Part shown: positions 31,281 to 42,884 of the stretch, piece after piece | Layout of the letters: each line of letters opens with the position of its first letter | How positions within the stretch are numbered: the stretch's first letter is position 1 | DNA from: Moniliella sp. 'wahieum' | Lineage: Eukaryota > Basidiomycota > Moniliellomycetes > Moniliellales > Moniliellaceae | NCBI GenBank assembly: GCA_003971905.1 | Contig: RSEE01000025.1 | Coordinates: 558,001-622,000, forward strand | DNA length: 64,000 bases | Direction of reading: 5' to 3' | Translations under genes and position numbers: made by a program | Notes under the pieces: generated by a model | The model's database searches: none | What the model was told of the DNA's origin: nothing | What the model saw: the letters and a program-made list of their open reading frames with translations, nothing else

Positions 31281-31696
31281 GTAAACGGGTTTAGTGCCAA
31301 CAAGCAGTTCACGCCGGATGAACAGGTCACTTTGGGCGGGCGGCATTTCTTTGTCCATATTATGGCAGTGACTGCCTTAAGCTCTGTAAATGATATGTGG
31401 CTACACCGGAGAATTGAATGAGTACCGGCGAGTAGCATATATTTTCTTTGCTTAGTACAGAGAAATGCTTGGAAGCAGATGAGCAGGTGAGGCAGGACAT
31501 GGGAAGATGAAGGAACTGACAAACACCATAAGATGAGATGGGGAAGCGGGAGAGACGGATGAAGATGTATTGTGAAATCTTCGGTGGTGCCACAAACAAA
31601 ATTCATCTTCTCTTTCCTTGACATGGGTGTTCTGAACGTATGGGTGTCCTGAATGTAAAACGGAAGGATGACCGCATTTAAAGCTTCGTGATGATG
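31281..31696. other. Intergenic region, 31281-31696
   Basis: Between the retroelement remnant and the 3' end of tricalbin. The overlapping minus frames show no recognisable domain; I see no feature. Confidence 0.4.
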
Positions 31697-34600
31697 TCAC
31701 TTACGGCATACCATTCGCATTACTCCAGCTGCCTCAGCTGCAACCATGTTCCCCAAAGAAAAGGAGGGAGCCAGTGAACTCTGGCGCGAAGGAGTGAAGG
31801 GGACATTTCCGTTGTCTCCTTCACTTGTTTCAAAGGAAGTCGGAGGGGTTGAGGAAAACGAGATGCTTCGAAGCGACTGAAGCGAGCCGTGCCCATGGCT
31901 ATCCAATCCTGTCATCTTGATGCTCGTACCGAGTGATGCCGTTGTTTTGCTGTCCGACATATTCTGAGCATTGAGCCCCGCCTTGTTCATTCTGGTATGG
32001 AGGGCAAGAGTGTTTTGCCCCCCCGTGGAACCGTACGGAGAAACTGGAGCATCCATGCCGGTTTCCAGGTTAAATCTACGTTAACCATTCCTTTTCCCTT
32101 CCCCGTCCCCGCTTTTTGAAGATCAAGGGTAATGTTGGTCTCTTGCTCCGGATCCAAGCGTGTCAGAGGAATTGCCGAATCACCAAGCGGTTCAGAGAGC
32201 CGATCGCATCCCAAAGGTACACTCAAAGTGACCTTCTGAGTCGCACGAGAGGCAATTACGATGGGCTCCAAGGTCTCATCGAACTTGGGACTTGACGTAT
32301 TCTTCACCACCTTCGACTTAGCCCTTCTTCTCCCTCGACAACGATGTAAACACATAAGCTAAGAGAATTGCCATCATGGTCAGCTGCCCACAATTCCTTT
32401 CCCGATATAAGGCGGACCGTAAGATAGCCGTGGTTAATAAACTGCTCCGACCAGTCCAAGTCCCACTGGGCAGGGACAAACTTAGACATCAATGTGATGG
32501 TGTTGTTGGCGCTAGAGGATCGTGTAGGTAGGTGATAGAGGTAAAATGGTAGGCTTGTAAAATGATTTGGCTAGCATTTCCTTAGTAGACCCCTCGAATT
32601 GGGCATAAACATCCCCTTCTCCCTCAATCGTCCCCTTCCGGAAACGAATATACATCTGTGAATGCGCCAGCTCCCCCACAGCTCGTTCCACAATTCGTCC
32701 AACTGAATAGACCCTCTGTATCTTGTAGGGGGTTTGGTAGGTAGGCCAGATTAAATCATCAAACCACACCTCAATAGATGTTTGGTCTGCATCGACGACC
32801 GCAGAAAGGATATTCAGCACAAATAGTCCGCTTTGGCTCTTTTTCAAGAGCTCCGAGAGGGTTGTTGGTCCCACTGATTCTCCGTCGGTCGTGTTGGCCA
32901 TAGTTTTCATTATTGTGTGCCATCTTTCCTGCGTTTTTTCCGACTCCACATCGGTCGTCATTGCATCGGCAATAACACTCTTTATTTCATCGTTTTCTTC
33001 CATTAGGGATGCTCCTGACATATCCCTCTTCCCGCTGTGCGCTGCGAGGAAGTTCACCCCTTGAATGTTGGGCGTCGGAATAAAACTGGACGCTGTACTC
33101 GATGACTCCCTTGTATTGGTTCTTGCCCACCAAGATCTGGCGATGATGCTCCTTCCCAAGTGACTTGAAGGGGACCTCACTGAACTCTTTGCTCTTTTCA
33201 GCCAATCCGGCAATAGGAATCATTACGCAGCCAAGCGGGGGGTGATGGGAAGCTTGGCGTTGATAGCAGAGAAGCTCCAACAAGACCGAGTCGTTCAGGC
33301 TGTGGACAGGGCTGTACAATGGTTGGTTCCATACAGGGTTCAAGTTGTCCTCTTGCACAGACGTCCTATCCTAATTACCCCGTGCAGCCGAAGTTGGACG
33401 TATGGATGACTCTTCCCTCCAGCAAACCCGGTATGGGCATTCTTGATGTCCTCCGCACGCTTGGCCCATACTTTGAGTATCCCAATTGGAGGCGAGTACC
33501 CCTCCCCCCCATTTGCTCCGCCCGGAATGGCTACAGGCTTCCAAACCGTCGCCAGCCGCACCTGAGCTCCATCTCCAAGGGGAAACCACTCTTGCTCCAG
33601 AGTTTTGGCTTGAATCAAGTCTGAGAGTGGTTTGGACACTTGTCCCACCACCGACGTGGTGCCAATTCGGATGAGACAACCTGAATGGTCACCATGCAAG
33701 CTTGTTTTTGGTTGATAGAAACTCCTTGGTGTAGGCCCAGTTGGGAGCACTTGTCCGCTTCTGACTAGCTGATGCCCCACCTGGGTACCATTTACCGAGA
33801 TGCAGACCCACGTCGACTGTTCATCTGCGAAAGCAGTCTTTGGAACGTCCTTCGCCTCGTATACACTTAACCGTACAATTCCCGTTTGAGACTGCGAGAA
33901 TCGGTTCCAGTTGCCCATCAGGGCTTTTAGTAGCTGTCAATACGGGGAAGTTTCAGCGAGTAATTGAGTGTTCCGTGGTACTTCCCACCAATGGTCATGC
34001 GAGCGGAAAGGCCGGTATGCTCAGTCTGGTTGACAAACTTGTCAAGAGGGAAGGAGACCGCCCCCAACCGTGTCAGGGCGGAATTCATTGAAGTTCATGA
34101 GTTGTATGGTCAAGAACCCTTGGAGGTTACGCACTAGTACGTGCTGCGTCTCATCCAGGAGGGCGTGTCAGTGGAGGAGAGAGTCTTGGTTCGGGCCTGC
34201 ACCTCCCCATCGTCCACCGACACGGTCACATATGGATCGGGCTTGCCTCCTAGGACGCTGACCTTTTTAATGTCGATCGCATTGGTCAATGTGACTTGCA
34301 CCACCCCAGTTGCTGCGTCAAAAGGCTGACCTCCCAACATCTCCTCGATGTTAAAGGTGAACGCATTGGGTGCATACATCATCGGGGCAAGCACATTGTC
34401 CACCTGGCTGCGGACCAAATTTGTCAAACCAGGGATGTTGTTCACGTCCCATCCAAACATGCGCCCCCCAACCGGTTTCAAGACGTAGTCATAGTACGGT
34501 GCGTCCAACAGAGTGACATCGGCTGATTGGATGTGGGGGAAATTGGTAACTAGCTTGAGCCGCAGACGAATAGATACTTGAAAGGTAAAATCCTCCAAAT

Positions 34601-35743
34601 CGATTGGAAGCGTAACTGTAGCCTTTCCCATGCCCAAGGTGATGGAGATGCGGATGCGTGGATTGACCAACTGGGCAGACTGCCGAACGGTGAGGTCAAT
34701 GTTATCGTTGGGAGTAAAGCTCAGTTTCCAGTCCATGACGACCATCATGGGGCGTATCAGGGAAGGTCTTGACATGCTCAAAACGAGGGGGTTTGCTCCC
34801 TAACGTAAATTCCGACCTGTTGGTTGCTCACAGTCAGAAAAATTATCTTCTCTCGCAGATGTGTTTTCAGAGAGAGTCAAACGAACAAATTCACCGATTG
34901 GACCAATTTGGGAAGAAATTGGGGGATCTGCTGTTCGACCTGAGAAACCACGATGCCGCCCACGATTGGCTCAAATATGGGCCAAAAGCGGGACAGGGAA
35001 AAGTTGAACCACTCCATAGTCTCGTACTGATCAGACATGCGCTTTCCCTTGAGCTCACGTCTAATGTTGTCCCTGAGCCGCTCGTGAGTCCGGTGCATAG
35101 AGGCATTCCAGTAGACGGCGGCCACTGAGCCCACTAGCATGGCTCCACCGAACCCTGCCCAATAAAGTAGTGGGCAATGAACGAGACAGACAGAAGAGTG
35201 GCCAAGGCAATTTGTGTGAATCCACCAAAAGCCCAAAAACTTGTCTGGAATAATGGAGGAAATCAAGTGGTATTCCCACACTAGTTTCTTGTGCTCATCC
35301 AGCTCGGTTTGTTTCCACCGTGCGAGTCTCAATGTCCGATCGCTGGACTCCGATAAACTGGGCAGAGGTGTGAAGCAGATAGCTTATGCGTTCCCATCCA
35401 CCCCTTTTCACATTGAAGGAAGTGCAGACAGAACGGGGTGAGTAGTTCAGCGGGGGGTTGAGGTAACGGGTATTGAAGGCCCGCGCCTTTATCCAACCAA
35501 TGATGGCATCTGACCGAACTCTGGCGCCCGCCTTCTTTTGGGGTTCGCAGAAAAATCGGTTTCTTTCTGTCCCTCTTGCAGGGGTGACGCGTTTGATATC
35601 CTGTAAGTTGGTGTCGGGACGGTAAGACCCGCCGAAATTCGTTCTCGGGTCAAAACGGTGTCGGACGCCAATCCCAGTCCGGAGGCGGGCTTGACGGGCT
35701 TGGAATTCGGAAAGGAGGCTTTCAAAGGGGTTTGCGACTGCAT
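31697..35743 (-). CDS. Tricalbin-like ER-plasma membrane tether (SMP + C2 domains)
   Basis: Extended-synaptotagmin family protein that tethers ER to plasma membrane and moves lipids. From the start MQSQTPLKASFPNSKPVKPA: an N-terminal cytosolic part, a hydrophobic hairpin (IALATLLSVSFIAHYF; FGGAMLVGSVAAVYW), RDNIRREL, an SMP domain (METMEWFNFSLSRFWPIFEP-like start; VMDWKLSFTPNDNIDLT; VTNFPHIQSADVTLLDAPYY; DYVLKPVGGRMFGWDVNNIP; VRSQVDNVLAPMMYAPNAFT), a first C2 domain (GVVQVTLTNAIDIKKVSVLG; GKPDPYVTVSVDDGE), further C2 domains (GIVRLSVYEAKDVPKTAFAD; GILKVWAKRAEDIKNAHTGF; GYLTVRLISGKELWAADHDG) and a Ser/Thr-rich tail ending MRMVCRK. Frame changes occur about every 500-700 bp, some of which may be introns. 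Which of Tcb1-3 it matches cannot be told. Confidence 0.88.
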
Positions 35744-38132
35744 CGGTGGGTCCTAAGGCAGAAGCGGAGAGGACTGGGCAAGGACCTGGTGATGGGGCAG
35801 AGCTGGGTTGGTGATGGTGGCGCAGGGGGAAGGAAGTCAGCAAGGACGAAGTTGTGCGGGGATAAGAACTGCGTTTTAAAGGAACAAGGCGAGGACCGCA
35901 ATAGACACAACTGTGTGAGAAACATGGTCGTGGCTGTGTATATATGAGAGGGTCAACCGTGTTATGCTTTCTCTCACTATACCAAGAGTGTGGAGAGTAC
36001 TGTGATGCATGATACCACGGGAGGGTACCTGCTGTGCGTAGGGAGACGGGCCACCGGGTGTGGATGTTCTTTTGCGTTGTGTCTTATGTGTGCGGTGTCA
36101 AACATAACGGCATACTGCAGCGGCCATTCATACATGCAGTGATTAGGGAGAGAGTGTGGGCGCGTTAAGTCGATGATCGAGGTGCTTTGCAACGTCCGGG
36201 CTGTACACACACTGGTGACCCACACAATCTCATTACCATAATCTGCACTACTACTAACAACAGAAGAACATATTGTTGGAATCATATAAGAGGCCTTCAT
36301 TTGAAGAATTTGATGGGGGAAACTTGAAAAGCGTAAAGCTACTTCCCCAATGCTTGTGCGCAATGCTTGCGCATGGGAGCGATGAGCTGTGCTCCACTCA
36401 CTTCACACTCACCCTCTCAAGCTCACTACTATAGTCTTCGCTGCGGAAAATAAGTTTCTGCAATATGGGTGTAGTTCTCACCACTGCGTTGTACGTTCAA
36501 TATACTCTTACTGCATACTAGTACTAGTAGTACTGATGCAATGATGACTCCTCGGACTATATTGCTGCGGCCGCGGGAGGTCCTGGCAGATATATCATGC
36601 TTTAAGCTTTACAGACGGAGCATTGTGGGGGTTTGTGACATATTAACGTTTAACCCCTACATATAATAGAACCGTCCCCCACTTGCCCCGGGTTCATGTA
36701 CTAGTATACGTATAACAGTGCGGGGGGCCGTGTGTTCGCCTGTGGGTGGTCTAGATATTGGCGCCGTTTTATTATATGTCACGGGGGGCCACAAGGGGTT
36801 GTTAAAAGGTTATATTTTGTGTGAGAGCCAACAGAGCAAGCGATTGATTCGATTAATGCTGTGTTGAGTACCAAAGATCGGAGGGGATGTGGCAAGCGTA
36901 TAGAGAGAGACCACTGCACACACCTCTTCAGTACTACTAGTATACCTGTGGTGATGACAAAAGATCTCTACGAGGTCGTATTATAGGGGTCACTGTACCG
37001 GTCACACCCCAGCACACGCACGGACCATTTGGGTTATGTGGGTATTATAATCCTGTCTCTGTGGTACAGGTACAGCCACACCGTCTACCACCGCCTGGGT
37101 ATACTACGTACCTCCTGCCACAGTCCCTAGCACTTTAATTCCTGTGCCCTCGCCGCAAGCTTTATACTGAGAGTTGGCAAAAATATGAGCAACGCTTATT
37201 TCTACGCTGCGAAGAGAGAGTGAATACTATTATATGACTTTTTTGGTGGACAGCGCTACCTTTGAATTTGTCGCCTGTTGCTGGTAAGTGTCGTTCCGGT
37301 ATCGATGGTCATCGGAATCAGATGACCCCGACTGATAGAAAAAGCTATATAGGTGGCTAATTCCGAGCACTTCCAGAACAAAGTATATCGAGTTTTGTAT
37401 AGTAGAACAGTTGCGAAGAGAGAAGAGACAAAGGAAGAAATGGGGTGCGGGGGGGCGAGTTCAGAGGGGAGCGCAATGGAAGGTGCATGTATGTGGGAAA
37501 GGCAGGTTTCTATAGTGCCAACGGCTCTGCGGAGGGACTAACCAGGGAAGTCACATCTTCATAACATACGTCACAACACTGCGGTACGGCATGGTATGTA
37601 TGCAGTTCGACACACCAGCGCCTGTCATAATATAAGACTCACAGAAATAAAGGAATCTTTTATTGCTGTTCCCCAGGACAGGAGAAGACTAGCGACGAGC
37701 AAGAAGGCGCGGAGAGAACGGGGCACTCCCCCAATACCACAGTTGATCAACAGCGGGGCTGCGTCTACCGACGAATCTGCCATCGACATCTCTACGCAAA
37801 TGAAATATGAGACCTGAGGCCGGTGAGGGTAGTATATGCACCTACATGATCACGTCGATCGCACGCGCCGTCAAGAACAGTGTTGTTGCCCCGTGTATTA
37901 TGCGGTGTGCATATCACGAAATATAGTCATCTCGAACTCATCATCGACATTAGAGTTATTTTGGAAAAAGAAAGGCAACACCGGTTGTTCTACCCCCATG
38001 ATCGGCATGATCGCGAGAATTGTGGTTTAATAAGGGATCACGATTGTCAATCTCTTGTGGGGGAAGGGAGAATCGTGCTTGAGGTAAAGACAGGAGACTC
38101 GAGCAGACTCATATAATACCAGTGATATATGT
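35744..38132. other. 2.4 kb gene-free region of lower GC
   Basis: No credible ORF: the longest frames (for example 35977-36363 minus) lack any domain. Base composition is visibly more AT-rich than the coding parts of the window, with palindromic ACTAGT, AGTACT and GTATAC words (around 36515-36540 and 36935-36950) and many TATA words. No tRNA or rRNA is seen. It separates two minus-strand genes, so it contains at least the tricalbin promoter and the transporter 3' end. Confidence 0.5.
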
Positions 38133-40277
38133 TTAGATGCCATGCCAGACACGCTTCAGGAACGAAGGCTTGGCTTCAGGGTCGATATCCTTGCGCATAT
38201 CGCCCTTGGGGTCGGCTTGGGGATCCTCAATGACTCGCCCATCGTTGGCCGTTCCGTCAACGGCGTTCTGGGTCTTGCCAGGTAGTAGTTCGGCATGTAC
38301 AAACCACACAGCAACGGAACAAACGACAGACACAAGCCGACAATGAACATTGGCTTCATCGTTTGGGTGTAAGCGGCCATCACCTTGATCCGGTCTGGAG
38401 ACCCCCAAGGAATGGCATGTGCGTTGGTGTACGACTTGAGGGCACTAATCACCGTCGCGGGCGAGAGACCTTGGCGCACCAAGTTCTTCTTGTAGCGTCC
38501 AGTGTAGATCGCACTGCCAATGGCCGATCCCATCGAGCTTCCGAGCTTGGACCAGAGCGCCAGGTTTGCAGTCACCATGGCGAGATCCTGGTGCGGTACA
38601 GAAGCCTGGGAGGCAACGCGCGTACCCACCACCGAGCATGCACCTCCAAGACCAATGAGGATTTGGGTAAAAGTAAGAGCAGTGGTGTTGGCATGCTTGC
38701 CTGTCGTCCAAAAGGTGATTCCCATTCCGATTATCCGCACCGACAGCCCAAACAGCTGGATAGCCTTGTAGCGGTGCGTGTATCGCAAAAACAGGCCTGC
38801 GAGGATACCAAACAGCGTCAAACACACAGTCTCGGTTTGGGTAAAATAAGACCAAGCAGAGGTGGACCATGGCGGATGACCAAGATCCATGGGTCCCAGT
38901 AGGCAGCGCGGACGGACCCCGAACCTGAAAGCACTATGTCAGCATCTCAATCGCATGCATGGGGAGGAAGTGAACGCGAACACGTACACATGTAGAACAC
39001 GTCGATCGTAGCAGAAAGAACGAAAGTCTTGTTTCCCCAAATTCGCTTGTTGACCATAGGTTCTGTTGCACCCCAGACTTCCCAAGCAAAGAAGAGCAGA
39101 AGGATGACAAATCCGCACACATCATTGCAATCATGCTTGGGTTGTCCCAGCCCCCCTTGGCGCCCCCGTTTAAACTGAAGAAGGAAGGAAGATCAAAACA
39201 AAGCCGAATGCCAAGAGGACCAGACCGAACGCGTCAATGATGACGAGAAGAGCGTAGAGTTGCTTCAGCCGAGTCATAAAGCTGACCTTCCCGTTTTCAC
39301 CGTGCGCCAGCCTCTCCGCATCAAACTTACTGGCCCCCAAGCCAAGTTCTCCCGCCTCCTTGGCACGCTTGTCGGCGTAGGTCAGAGAGGATGACTGGTG
39401 TCACAAGCACCGGGGTGATGATGCAGAACATGCCAAAGCCCCAGCGCCAGCAAGTTGGGTTGTAGTTAGGGGTTCCCGAGGCGGGACACAAGCTTCCTAC
39501 CATTGTCGATGCAACATAAGGGAGGAAGAGATAGCAAAAGTCGGTTAGGGCTGTCATGACACCACGCCATTCCAACGGCGTCATGTCCGCGATGATAATT
39601 TGGGTCACCAGGTCGAGACCTGCCTGCCCTGTACCGCAGATGACCCGTCCGACACACAGTGCCGCTCCTGTGCGAGCAGATGCAACCACAATGTACCCAA
39701 TCAGGTAAAAACCGATTGTAACTGCATATGCAATTTGCCGGGAAAATGTGTCGGAAATCTTCGCGAGGAAGGGCTTGGACACCGCAGCTGTACAGATCAC
39801 GCGCCCAAATTGTGGTTAGCGCTCGCACTCGTTCAAACCCGCAGGAAAGAGAAACTTACTGATGACGCTCTGCACCGTACTGATGGTGCCGATATACTCC
39901 GACGCCTTGAAATAACTTGTGGCGAATGTGTCGTACTTGAATGTGGACGATTCATCAAACGTGTACGCCATGGAAGTGAGAGCAAGTGAGATGTAGAGCA
40001 TCCAGGCCACTATTGAGCCACGAGCAATCACCCGGTTGAACGCCTCAACACGGTTGATGCCAGGTTGCTGGACAAGATGAGTTTCCTGAGCGTCCACTTT
40101 GGCAAAGTTTTTCTCGTTCTGATTCAGGTTGTAGGGATCCTCCTCGACCGAATCGTGCCCCCCGCCAAAGTTGTCCGCCTTGTTGAGGCTTTCAGGCGGA
40201 GAAGGCGTCTCGACCTTCTCGTTGCTAGGCATGCCGACTCCAGCAGAGGGTGCGACGTGCACGTGTTCGTTCTCCAT
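38133..40277 (-). CDS. Siderophore iron transporter (SIT/ARN family MFS)
   Basis: MFS permease importing ferric siderophores, normally induced by iron starvation. The start MENEHVHVAPSAGVGMPSNE (40277) opens a hydrophilic N-terminus, then RVEAFNRVIARGSIVAWMLY, SLALTSMAYTFDESSTFKYD and TISTVQSVI; AVSKPFLAKISDTFSRQIAY; GRVICGTGQAGLDLVTQIII; MTPLEWRGVMTALTDFCYLF; VSFMTRLKQLYALLVIIDAF; GAKGGWDNPSMIAMM; WGATEPMVNKRIWGNKTF; SYFTQTETVCLTLFGILAG; GLGGACSVVGTRVASQASV and a hydrophilic C-terminus ending SFLKRVWHGI. These follow the SIT pattern. Introns 39788-39859 (GTAAGT donor) and 38925-38989 splice in phase. Frame changes occur near 39380, 39170, 39105 and 38285. A site matching the fungal iron GATA factor consensus lies upstream at 41114-41122. 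Siderophore specificity is unknown. Confidence 0.9.
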
Positions 40278-41113
40278 CGGTATAGAGCAGATGAGGCCAG
40301 CGCCCGCGGTGCTAGAGCGCAGCTGTAATGGGGGAGAAGATTTGGATCAGCAACGCTCAGCTGAAAAGCAAGGGCAGTCTTTATATTTGAATCGCCATGC
40401 CTCCAACGAGCGGCATTTCCTCCTGTCTCTCGCATCGGTGAGGGCGAAGAGCGCCTCGTTTTCGTCAGCATCTCAAGTCTTGCTCTGCCCATGTGCTCAG
40501 CGCTCATGCATCATGGACCCCTTCGTCTCATCCAAGGAGAAGCAAGGCGCGTGTATAGTCCGTACCAGTGAGACCTAGCACACGCAGTGCCGCGGTGGAT
40601 ACTCGTGCCTGACATCTCTGGGACGAAGTGCCGAGGGAAAGAGCTGTTGCCCCGCCATATGACTATCACACTGTAGCGAAACACAGGGGGCTACTGCTTG
40701 ATATGCATGATACGTAGCAGCAAGTGGCTCAGCGGGGACCTACCGGTTAAAAGCCTTTGTACCGCGTATTTCCTACTACTGGCTACGGCAGCCCTACTAG
40801 TAGGGCGAGACGAACCTCCGGCCTTTGTCACTTCCGTGGAGCTTTCGAGCACGTTTTGCGGCCCCCAAACACCTGCGATTGCGCTCGCGCGGCAAGTGTG
40901 TGTGCTGGACTCGACTGTGGCCCGGTGCTCTACGGCATACTGAAAACGCTCGGTCCTCGAGAAGAGAGTGAGCAATGAGACTGGAGGGATACTGAGTACT
41001 GACCGATGACCGATGATCGAAGTGCGACCCTTTGGCCCCTTTCCGGTGCCATCAGCGCCATCAGCCACATCTCCGAACGGCCTGATCGGCCTCATCGCAC
41101 AGGCATTTTTCTT

Positions 41114-41122
41114 TATCTGATC
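41114..41122 (-). promoter_or_regulatory. Candidate iron-responsive GATA-factor site
   Basis: The plus strand reads TTATCTGAT, the exact reverse complement of ATCAGATAA, a form of the ATCWGATAA consensus bound by Urbs1/SreA/Fep1-type iron repressors. It lies 837 bp upstream of the siderophore transporter start. One match within this distance could arise by chance at roughly the percent level, so the link rests mainly on the identity of the downstream gene. Confidence 0.45.
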
Positions 41123-41311
41123 ATCGATGAAACTCGAAATGAATAATTGATTGACTGCGAGAAATACATCCACCACCCACTCTCTCTACCGGGGTCTCAG
41201 ATCCCAGGCAACAACAACCACAGCCAGGAGCGAGCATGTGGGAGACCTGAGAGGAGCCATGCGTTCCAGCCTGTTCCAGCTGGTTGAATCAGCAGCAACG
41301 CCAAAACCTTC

Positions 41312-41362
41312 TCGATCATCGATCAGACTCAAGCTTCAAGCTATAGCTTCAAGCTTCAAGAT
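41312..41362. repeat. Heptad array switching from TCGA to AGCT tetramers
   Basis: TCGA-TCA-TCGA-TCA leads within a few bases into TCA-AGCT, TCA-AGCT, then after ATAGCT two more TCA-AGCT units. Confidence 0.8.
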
Positions 41363-41760
41363 GATGGAACTCATGTAAATGAGGCACTGAGGCCTGTGCC
41401 TGAAGGGCAACTGGTACTTCTATAGTTTAGAATCAAGCGCTTGAAGCACACTTTGGGTTTTGGTGGATATACTGGCCCCGGCCGCCATACGCACACCTCT
41501 GATTTTGAGTTGGCGGCTGCCGCACTCTCAGCCGATATGGCGAACAGAGCCCAAAATCCTTCCCTCTTTTTGACACGGCCTTCGCGGCTGCCTTGTTCGC
41601 AGTGCTCAGCACAGGACTCCATACGCAATACGGTTAAACATTGAACGTTGTACAAGGCTGTTTTCATCTGAAAAGGTCGGGGTGGTTTTCGTGCATTGTG
41701 TACAGTAGCATGTGACACGTGTGACACACCCCGCGTAATAGGTATCTCCGCAGATGTTCG

Positions 41761-41784
41761 CATGATGCATGATGCATGATGCAT
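41761..41784. repeat. Heptad array, TGA-TGCA type
   Basis: Three perfect ATGATGC units with ATGCAT palindromes separated by one G. Confidence 0.9.
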
Positions 41785-42111
41785 GGTGGATGCTCGATGC
41801 CTCAAACGGGGCAAGAGGGTTGGTCATTTAATATTTATCCCTTCCCTCTCGAAGAGCTTGAAGCTTGACTAATTAATGATTCACGATCTGACGGGTGGAG
41901 AAAGAGATCCCATCAGTGCATCAGTACTCAATTAATAATGTACTCAGTTTTCGTGCACTGCCGCAAGCTCTCATGGAACTGTATAGGCCTGTGGGGCCAG
42001 GCATTCGCCTCTCGTCTGCACGCGTGGTCTACGCACACACTCGCTTCCTCGTCGGACGGCACTCACATCAAACTACTGGGCTGCCACTGCAGTCATTTAT
42101 CGACAAAAAGA

Positions 42112-42154
42112 TTCAAGCTCTTCAAGCTCTTCAAGCTCTTCAAGCTCTTCAAGC
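42112..42154. repeat. 9-bp variant array TTCAAGCTC
   Basis: Four copies of a 9-bp unit TTCAAGCTC, related to the AGCT heptad but with a CT added between units. It runs into TCA-TGCA-like words (CATGCATCATGCATCAAGC) at 42157-42175. Confidence 0.85.
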
Positions 42155-42203
42155 ACCATGCATCATGCATCAAGCTTCAAGGCAACAAGTCTTGCATATC
42201 TGA

Positions 42204-42252
42204 TGTCACCGGTCACCGGTCAGCCGCTCACCTGTCAATGTCACACGTCACG
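42204..42252. repeat. Heptad array, TCA-CCGG type
   Basis: TCA recurs at a mostly 7-bp period: TCA-CCGG, TCA-CCGG, TCA-GCCG, TCA-CCTG, TCA-ATG, TCA-CACG, TCA-CGG. ACCGGT palindromes are separated by C in the first units. Confidence 0.8.
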
Positions 42253-42369
42253 GGAAAATATAATAGGCCGCAATGGGGCTGTACCATATATGTGCAAGCT
42301 GTGTCGAGTATCGATATATCGATCACCCACTCTGGATGCAAAAGGCACAAGGAGCACGGAGCGTACTGC

Positions 42370-42433
42370 GTAAGGCTTACGGCGTAAGCGTGTAAGGCCT
42401 AAGGCCTAAGGCCTCAGCCTGAGGCCTGATGCC
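42370..42433. repeat. Heptad array, TAA/TGA-GGCC type
   Basis: Three TAA-GGCC units, then TGA-GGCC and TGA-TGCC, flanked by degenerate units (TAA-GGCT, TAC-GGCG). Shows that the trinucleotide can vary (TAA for TGA) while the palindrome and period persist. Confidence 0.8.
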
Positions 42434-42686
42434 GGCTTGGGGGGCCAGAAAAGGCCAGCCTAAGGCCCGCGTTACGCTAAAGGGGGTCTGAGACGGTGAG
42501 CGTCTCCCTGGGCCTGAGCTTGAGGGCCGGATGCACTGATGCCTGACGAGTACGATGAGTACCTCGTACAGGGATGTGGGTGGTGCTGCACACTGAGGCT
42601 CAGTCCTGAGGTAGTGAGTAATAATGCTTCGTGCTTAGTACTTACACTTATTTACCGGCTGAGGCGCTGATCCATTGACATTGAAT

Positions 42687-42714
42687 ATTGATGTATGATG
42701 CATGATGCATGATG
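42687..42714. repeat. Heptad array, TGA-TGCA type
   Basis: TGA-TGTA, TGA-TGCA, TGA-TGCA, TGA-TGTG in tandem at a 7-bp period. Confidence 0.85.
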
Positions 42715-42884
42715 TGCCGATGCCCTCACGGAATCATTAATCACATCAGCGTTGGTGAAACATGCCAAGCCCTCGCACCTGGCCACACGCAACGCGCCAC
42801 CCACTCGGGACAACTGTAGGCGGGGAGGCGGTGGCCAAAATTTCTGGTATCTGATTTGCGATATTTATAGGCCACAAGCCGGCG

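Noticed and set aside
2753-35743. Functional gene cluster for ER-plasma membrane contact (PSR1, EFR3, tricalbin)
   Set aside because: The genes are dispersed over 33 kb among unrelated ones, on both strands; chance co-location is more likely.
36300-38100. Centromere
   Set aside because: Only about 2 kb, no long repeats or retroelement cluster typical of basidiomycete centromeres, and closely flanked by normal genes.
40691-41176. Minus-strand ORF of 161 codons
   Set aside because: No recognisable domain, within a repeat-rich promoter region, and amino-acid composition typical of chance frames.
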